NCBI GenBank assembly: GCA_047636495.1
Contig: JBLILH010000018.1
Location: 3,569-67,568, forward strand
Source of the DNA: Endobugula sp047636495
GTDB lineage: Bacteria > Pseudomonadota > Gammaproteobacteria > Pseudomonadales > Cellvibrionaceae
Direction of reading: 5' to 3'
Length of the DNA stretch: 64,000 nucleotides
This document shows positions 59,710-64,000 of this stretch, piece by piece. Positions within the stretch are counted from its first letter, which is position 1. Every line of letters begins with the position of its first letter. Position numbers and translations under genes: made by a program. The notes beneath the pieces were generated by a model. That model did not search any database, was not told the origin of the DNA, and saw only the letters and a list, made by a program, of their open reading frames with translations.

Positions 59710-60423
59710 TTATTCTTTCTTAACGTGAACCAAATAATTCACACTGACATCGTTTGCATTAAGACGATACTTTTTAGTGAACGGATTATAGGTCATGCCG
59801 GTTATCTCTTGCCACGACAAGCCCGCATCACGAGACCATTGTGCGAGTTCCGATGGCTTAATGAATTTTGCATATTCGTGGGTGCCTTTCGGCAACAACT
59901 GCAGCAAATATTCTGCGCCAATAATCGCAAACGCATAAGACTTCGGGTTACGATTAATAGTAGAAAAATAAATATCCCCACCGGGTTTCACCAGTTGTGC
60001 GCAAGCGGTTATCACTTGGCTGGGGTCGGGCACATGTTCCAGCATCTCTAAACAGGTGACAATGTCGTAATGTCCAAGCTGTTCTTCGGCTAAGGCTTCG
60101 GCGGTGATCTTACGATAATTGATCTTCACACCGCTTTCAAGGCTGTGCAAGCGCGCTACACTTAACGGTGCTTCGCCCATATCGATACCGGTGACACTGG
60201 CACCTCGATGAGCCAACGACTCACTTAAAATACCACCGCCACACCCTACGTCAAGTACATTAAGTTCGGCGACGGGCGAACGCTCATCAATAAAATTGGC
60301 GCGCAGTGGGTTAATGTCGTGGAGTGGCTTGAACTCACTATTTTTATCCCACCAGCGTTTAGCGAGGGCTTCAAATTTAGCAATTTCTTGCGGATCGACA
60401 TTTTGGTTGCTGGTGTTGTTCAT
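59710..60423 (-). CDS. ubiG: Ubiquinone biosynthesis O-methyltransferase
   Basis: Methylates hydroxyl groups in ubiquinone synthesis with S-adenosylmethionine. It has 237 residues. The SAM-binding motif is LDVGCGGGILSESLAHRGA. The family N-terminus EIAKFEALAKRWWDKNSEFK is diagnostic, and FSTINRNPKSYAFAIIGAEY is conserved. It lies between mupP and mtaD, the usual place. Confidence 0.96.
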   Translation of the reverse strand: MNNTSNQNVDPQEIAKFEALAKRWWDKNSEFKPLHDINPLRANFIDERSPVAELNVLDVGCGGGILSESLAHRGASVTGIDMGEAPLSVARLHSLESGVKINYRKITAEALAEEQLGHYDIVTCLEMLEHVPDPSQVITACAQLVKPGGDIYFSTINRNPKSYAFAIIGAEYLLQLLPKGTHEYAKFIKPSELAQWSRDAGLSWQEITGMTYNPFTKKYRLNANDVSVNYLVHVKKE

Positions 60424-60578
60424 AATGGATGCCCGTTAGTTCTTTTGTAAAAAATAATGTGTGTGGCTACTGTCATGTCATCGGTCATATTAGCAGCCAT
60501 ATTAGTGGTCATATTATGGCTGTGTTAATTATCATATTAAGTGTTGCTTAAGTGTTACGTTAAATCTTGCGCTAAGTA

Positions 60579-61895
60579 TTACGTCATGCGTTTTTGCCAC
60601 GCCATAGATTTGTTAGCAATATCGTTGATATTCAATGTGGTTAACTCACGATTTTGCATTAATAACTGACCATTCACCCAGCTATGGCTGACGCGATGCC
60701 CGTTATGGGTGTACATGATTTGCGAGAGTATATCGTGTTGTAGCGCATGTTCTATATCGTCTAATGCAATGGCTATGACGTCGGCATATTTACCCACTTC
60801 TAGGCTGCCAGTATCGTCATCAATTCCCATGGCTTTTGCACCATTAATCGTTGCCATTTCTATAACTTGTTGCGCATTAAGTGCAGTGGCATCTTCGGCG
60901 ACCGCTTTACCTAACAGCGCCGCTGTGTGCATTTCGCCAAACATATCTAAATTGTTATTACTTGCGGCACTGTCTGTGCCTAGTGCGACATTAATGCCCG
61001 CGTTAAGTAATTTATCCACAGGGCAAAAACCACTGGCCAGTTTCAAATTTGATTCGGGGCAATGAATAATATGTGCGCCTGTTTGTTGTAGCAGGGCGAT
61101 ATCGTCATCGTTAACTTGTGTCATGTGCACGCACTGAGTAGTGGGGGTGAGCACCTGTAAGTCGAATAAGCGTTGTATTGGACGTTTGCCCGATACATTA
61201 AGCGCGGTTTCTACTTCGCCTTTGGTTTCATGTAAGTGAACATGAATGCCGCATTGTATTTCTGACGCTAGGTTGGCAATGCGCGTAAAGGTCTCGTCGC
61301 CAACGGTGTAAGGTGCATGGGGGCCAAAAATAACCGTAATACGTTCATGGTTGCGGTAATCATCTCGCAAGGCTAAGCCTTTACTCACATAATCATCGGG
61401 GCCATTTCCCCACGCGCAAGGGAAGTCGAATATAGGAAAGGTGATTTGGCAGCGCATTCCTGCGGCGTGCGCTACAGCAGCGGTTGCTTCGGGGAAGAAA
61501 TACATATCCGAAAAGCACGTAGTGCCGCTGCGAATCATTTCGGCCATGGCCAGCTCTGCGCCATCTTTCACAAATTCCTCAGAGACATACTTAGCTTCAG
61601 TAGGCCAAATATGATCATTCAGCCACGTGTCTAAGCCTACGTCATCGGCGTAACCGCGCAACAAACTCATCGCTGTATGTCCGTGTGCATTAATTAAGCC
61701 GGGCATGAGGACATGATGATCAAGTTGATATTCTTCGTCGCCGCGATAGAGTTGGTGAATATTATCTGTTGGCTTAATGGCAATAATGCGTTGTTTATCA
61801 ACCACCAGCGAGCAGTCTCGCTGTAACGTATTCTGAGGAATAACGGGAAGAATCCACTTGGCATGAATAATAAGATCAACAGTTTTGATAGTCAT
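60579..61895 (-). CDS. mtaD: 5-methylthioadenosine / S-adenosylhomocysteine deaminase
   Basis: Metal-dependent amidohydrolase; family members deaminate methylthioadenosine and related nucleosides. It has 438 residues. The metal site is LINAHGHTAMSLLRGYADD, with further ligands in HVHLHET, HCPESNLKLASG and LGTDSAASNNNLDMFGEM. The first gene of the mtaD-ubiG-mupP-yciK set. TRZ/ATZ-family chlorohydrolases are close relatives and cannot be fully excluded. Confidence 0.93.
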   Translation of the reverse strand: MTIKTVDLIIHAKWILPVIPQNTLQRDCSLVVDKQRIIAIKPTDNIHQLYRGDEEYQLDHHVLMPGLINAHGHTAMSLLRGYADDVGLDTWLNDHIWPTEAKYVSEEFVKDGAELAMAEMIRSGTTCFSDMYFFPEATAAVAHAAGMRCQITFPIFDFPCAWGNGPDDYVSKGLALRDDYRNHERITVIFGPHAPYTVGDETFTRIANLASEIQCGIHVHLHETKGEVETALNVSGKRPIQRLFDLQVLTPTTQCVHMTQVNDDDIALLQQTGAHIIHCPESNLKLASGFCPVDKLLNAGINVALGTDSAASNNNLDMFGEMHTAALLGKAVAEDATALNAQQVIEMATINGAKAMGIDDDTGSLEVGKYADVIAIALDDIEHALQHDILSQIMYTHNGHRVSHSWVNGQLLMQNRELTTLNINDIANKSMAWQKRMT

Positions 61896-62416
61896 ATAAT
61901 AAGTCAGTTGTGGTTTGGTGTAGTGGGTAATATGAGCAATAAAATAGACAGTAGCGAAGAGACCCTAGCGTATAGCATTGGCGCATAAAGTGGACGCATA
62001 AGTGAGCGCATAAAAAAAATTAACAGGAATAAATAATAGATTCTGAAGACGTTGCACCCATACCGTGTAAAAAATGTTTTTTTGTCTAGATTAATTGTCA
62101 GTTATCATACATAATTTAGCTTGCTTGCATCATAACGCAAGCATTCATATATTGTTAAATTTCTTTAGGTTTTATACGCGAATGAACTCACACTTATCTA
62201 CCATCGTTGCCCTTGCAGCGACCTCGATTAAGTCAATGTATCATACCGTCGCCGCCAAGCGATTTTGGTGGATGACAACTCCCGCGCGCCTAATGCAATA
62301 GCAATATATTTTACTTTGGCCGCGGAACTCGTCGCGGTCACTGTCTTAAATTTCTTCCCTTTCTAAAACAGCCCCTCGACAAGTCAACGGTCTTCTTATG
62401 TTATTAGGAGAACGAT
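61896..62416. other. 521-bp spacer with a possible 39-residue gene and a hairpin
   Basis: Apart from the small frame at 62182-62301, nothing coding is supported. A short hairpin GGCCGCG/CGCGGTC lies at 62318-62339. Degenerate GCGCATAA repeats occur near 61979-62012. The region probably holds the promoters of mtaD (minus strand) and of the DUF1127 gene. Confidence 0.4.
62182..62301 (+). CDS. Possible 39-residue small protein
   Basis: Starts MNSHLSTIVALAATSIKSMY and ends WMTTPARLMQ. It is basic and weakly amphipathic. AGG lies 12 bases before the ATG, a poor ribosome site. It precedes a DUF1127 gene in the same direction, and its size and basic tail are reminiscent of such small proteins, but no match is clear. 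Coding status uncertain. Confidence 0.3.
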   Translation: MNSHLSTIVALAATSIKSMYHTVAAKRFWWMTTPARLMQ

Positions 62417-62725
62417 ATGTTAGTTGTAAAAAATAGTAAATCAGTATGCCTCGCATTTTTCAGTTTTGTATTGGCTTATGCGGCGGCGTTGCGCGCACAA
62501 CAGCGAGAGCAGCGTTGCATGCGTGAAATGCAGCGTCTAGATGCGCATCTTTTAGAGGACATAGGCTTTCGTCGCCAGGATGATAATGTGCTAGTGCCAC
62601 TAACAGTGGATAACGCCGATGCAAATAATGCGTTAGTTCGCAGTCATCGTCGACAAGCACGTCTTTGGTCTGCTTTTTTAGTAAGAAGAAGGCAGGCGCT
62701 AAGGAATAGACGTTCCGGCCCCTAG
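62417..62725 (+). CDS. DUF1127-domain small protein
   Basis: A 102-residue, strongly basic protein. The DUF1127 (YjiS-like) signature is MREMQRLDAHLLEDIGFRRQ, near residue 35. The N-terminus is a short hydrophobic helix (LAFFSFVLAYAAALRAQ). The C-terminus is Arg-rich (RSHRRQARLWSAFLVRRRQA). A strong ribosome site AGGAGA precedes the ATG. In alphaproteobacteria such proteins can bind RNA and act in stress; here no function is known. The hairpin after it is at 62715-62743. Confidence 0.88.
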   Translation: MLVVKNSKSVCLAFFSFVLAYAAALRAQQREQRCMREMQRLDAHLLEDIGFRRQDDNVLVPLTVDNADANNALVRSHRRQARLWSAFLVRRRQALRNRRSGP

Positions 62726-62743
62726 CAGGATGCTAAGGGCCGG
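62715..62743 (+). terminator. Hairpin at the end of the DUF1127 gene
   Basis: CCGGCCC and TAGC (62715-62726, with one mismatched pair between them) fold with GCTA and GGGCCGG (62732-62743) around AGGAT. The stop codon lies inside the stem. No T run follows, so termination is possible but not certain. Confidence 0.5.
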
Positions 62744-62890
62744 ATCAGAGCAGGGACGCTCTTTTTGCATTACATATCGTCTTTTAGTTGATTTTCGCGC
62801 CAATGTGTTATGCACGCCTTGTGGTGAGAAACCAGGAGGCGTATCTTCAGTCTTCTGCTTATCGTGGGTATGGAGAAAGAAACACACATC

Positions 62891-63853
62891 ATGGACAAGT
62901 TCGACAAGATTCAACAACTGCATCGCTTACTAATTAATCACCGGTTCCCCATTCCCATCCGTAGCATTGCCGAAGAACTCGAATGTACCAAAGCAACGGC
63001 TAAAAAAGCCATCGATACACTGCGGGACTACCTTCATGCACCGCTTTACTATGATGAGCATAGTAAAGGCTGGCAATATGATAAGCACGCCGACACCTTC
63101 GAGTTGCCGGGTTTATGGCTAACGTCAAAAGAACTCCATGGTCTTGCCACTATCCTGCATACACTCGATACCATTGGTGAAGGCTTATTAGGTAATGAAA
63201 TAGCGGTTGTGCAGCAACAAGTAGAAAAACTGTTGAAAGCTAAAGGCATTAAAGTGGATAGTTTTATTGGCAGTATAAAATATTTGTCGATGAATAAGCG
63301 CCCCATTATCAGTCAGTTTTTCAGTACCGTAGTCGATGCCCTTGTCCATCAGAAACAATTATTTATTCGTTATAATGATTATTTAGGTAGAGTCAGCCAA
63401 CGCACTATTAGTCCCCAGTACTTGATTCACTACCAAGAAAATTGGTATCTAGACGCGTGGTGTCATAAGCGCAAAGGCTTACGCTCATTTATGCTGTCCA
63501 GAATCACCTATGTCATGAAGCAAGATGATAATGCTTGTATTATTAGCGTAGAAGAATGTCAGCAGCACTACCAAACTAGCTATGGTATTTTCGCAGGAAA
63601 ACCCAAACACCTCGCCATCCTTCAATTTTATCCCCCCGTGACCAACGAAGTCGCAAGTATTCAGTGGCATCCCGACCAGCAAACCGAATGGCAGGGCGAC
63701 AACTACCTAATAACCATCCCCTACAATGATGACCGCGAATTAGTGCGCGATATCTTAAAATACGGCAACCATGTAGAAGTGATTCAACCCGCTGCGCTTA
63801 AACATAAAATCAAAAATATAGCGCAAAGTGTAGCAGGTTTGTATAGAGAGTAA
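62891..63853 (+). CDS. WYL-domain transcriptional regulator
   Basis: DNA-binding regulator of 320 residues. The N-terminal winged helix-turn-helix starts MDKFDKIQQLHRLLINHRFP, the usual start of this family, so I prefer the ATG at 62891 over an in-frame GTG at 62864. The helix-turn-helix is IRSIAEELECTKATAKKAID. The WYL domain has ENWYLDAWCHKRKGLRSFML, which binds nucleic acid or nucleotide ligands in studied members. WYL regulators are frequent in defence and DNA-damage loci; the next genes are outside the window. Confidence 0.92.
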   Translation: MDKFDKIQQLHRLLINHRFPIPIRSIAEELECTKATAKKAIDTLRDYLHAPLYYDEHSKGWQYDKHADTFELPGLWLTSKELHGLATILHTLDTIGEGLLGNEIAVVQQQVEKLLKAKGIKVDSFIGSIKYLSMNKRPIISQFFSTVVDALVHQKQLFIRYNDYLGRVSQRTISPQYLIHYQENWYLDAWCHKRKGLRSFMLSRITYVMKQDDNACIISVEECQQHYQTSYGIFAGKPKHLAILQFYPPVTNEVASIQWHPDQQTEWQGDNYLITIPYNDDRELVRDILKYGNHVEVIQPAALKHKIKNIAQSVAGLYRE

Positions 63854-64000
63854 CCCCCCATCTACACCACTGTATAAATATAGAGTAAGCGTTTTAAGTA
63901 CATGGTTGGGTAAGATGGCCAATAATAAAAACCGGTAGCCTAAGAGTGAATGTGAACACATGACCAATATAACGCCCACCGATTTAAAAGCCATCTTGCA
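63854..64000. other. Gene-free window end
   Basis: The last 147 bp after the WYL regulator show no supported coding region, no terminator with T run and no repeat. A gene starting beyond the window cannot be excluded. Confidence 0.4.

Noticed and set aside
63755..63994. 79-codon minus-strand frame at the window end
   Set aside because: Largely antisense to the WYL regulator end, no ribosome site or family pattern.

Overview
The window is a chromosomal segment of a gammaproteobacterium, probably marine and outside the Enterobacterales. The evidence is conserved gene order: ybgC-tolQRAB-pal-cpoB with queE-queC and tRNA-Lys, pncC-recA-recX, alaS-lysC-csrA-tRNA-Ser-tRNA-Arg, and mtaD-ubiG-mupP-yciK, the last being an order typical of Pseudomonas-like and Oceanospirillales/Cellvibrionales-like genomes. 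Moderate G+C and many TTG/GTG starts fit, but the genus cannot be fixed from the sequence alone.

Layout. 1-7.6 kb: Tol-Pal envelope system, then queuosine genes and tRNA-Lys. 7.6-11.9 kb: ABC-F protein (YbiT type), pncC, recA with two overlapping SOS-box-like sites, recX. 12.2-17.0 kb: late cobalamin cluster cobO-cobU-cobT-cobC-cobS-cbiB. 17.0-30.3 kb: a type I secretion locus (LapB-like ABC transporter, LapC-like adaptor, TolC-like outer-membrane protein), two substrates of 1353 and about 634 residues that share a C-terminal secretion domain, and an M23 endopeptidase-like protein. A divergent membrane-anchored protein of unknown function sits at its edge. 30.5-36.1 kb: Trm112-like protein, HIT hydrolase, alaS, lysC, csrA, tRNA-Ser. 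The cobalamin and secretion blocks separate recX from alaS, genes that are neighbours in many relatives.

36.2-47.4 kb: a putative Fur-regulated TPR-like gene, tRNA-Arg, ggt, dusC, bolA, trhO, a decayed stretch with a chemotaxis-receptor fragment and insertion-sequence ends, small membrane proteins, nfuA, grxA, a DAHP synthase. 46.7-54.2 kb: an SDR followed by an FeS-type bacterial cryptochrome/(6-4) photolyase, arfB, a DUF547 protein, a chemotaxis receptor, fklB, yaeQ. 54.4-64 kb: an araC-eamA pair between two 16-bp tandem-repeat arrays, a RIO kinase, a SWIM-like protein, yciK-mupP-ubiG-mtaD on the minus strand, a DUF1127 protein and a WYL-domain regulator.

The strongest unusual signals are: (i) the compact two-substrate type I secretion locus with three almost identical 363-bp VCBS repeats, no LapD/LapG genes in the window, and an M23 protein with an altered zinc site; (ii) a 111-bp miniature transposable element with 20-bp inverted ends and a perfect 9-bp target duplication; (iii) at least five short-period (13-16 bp) tandem arrays between genes or at gene ends, two of them bracketing araC-eamA; (iv) a Fur-box-preceded orphan TPR-like gene; (v) a 100-bp CTAG-bounded inverted-repeat element with related ends elsewhere. 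No CRISPR array, prophage, plasmid origin or rRNA was seen.
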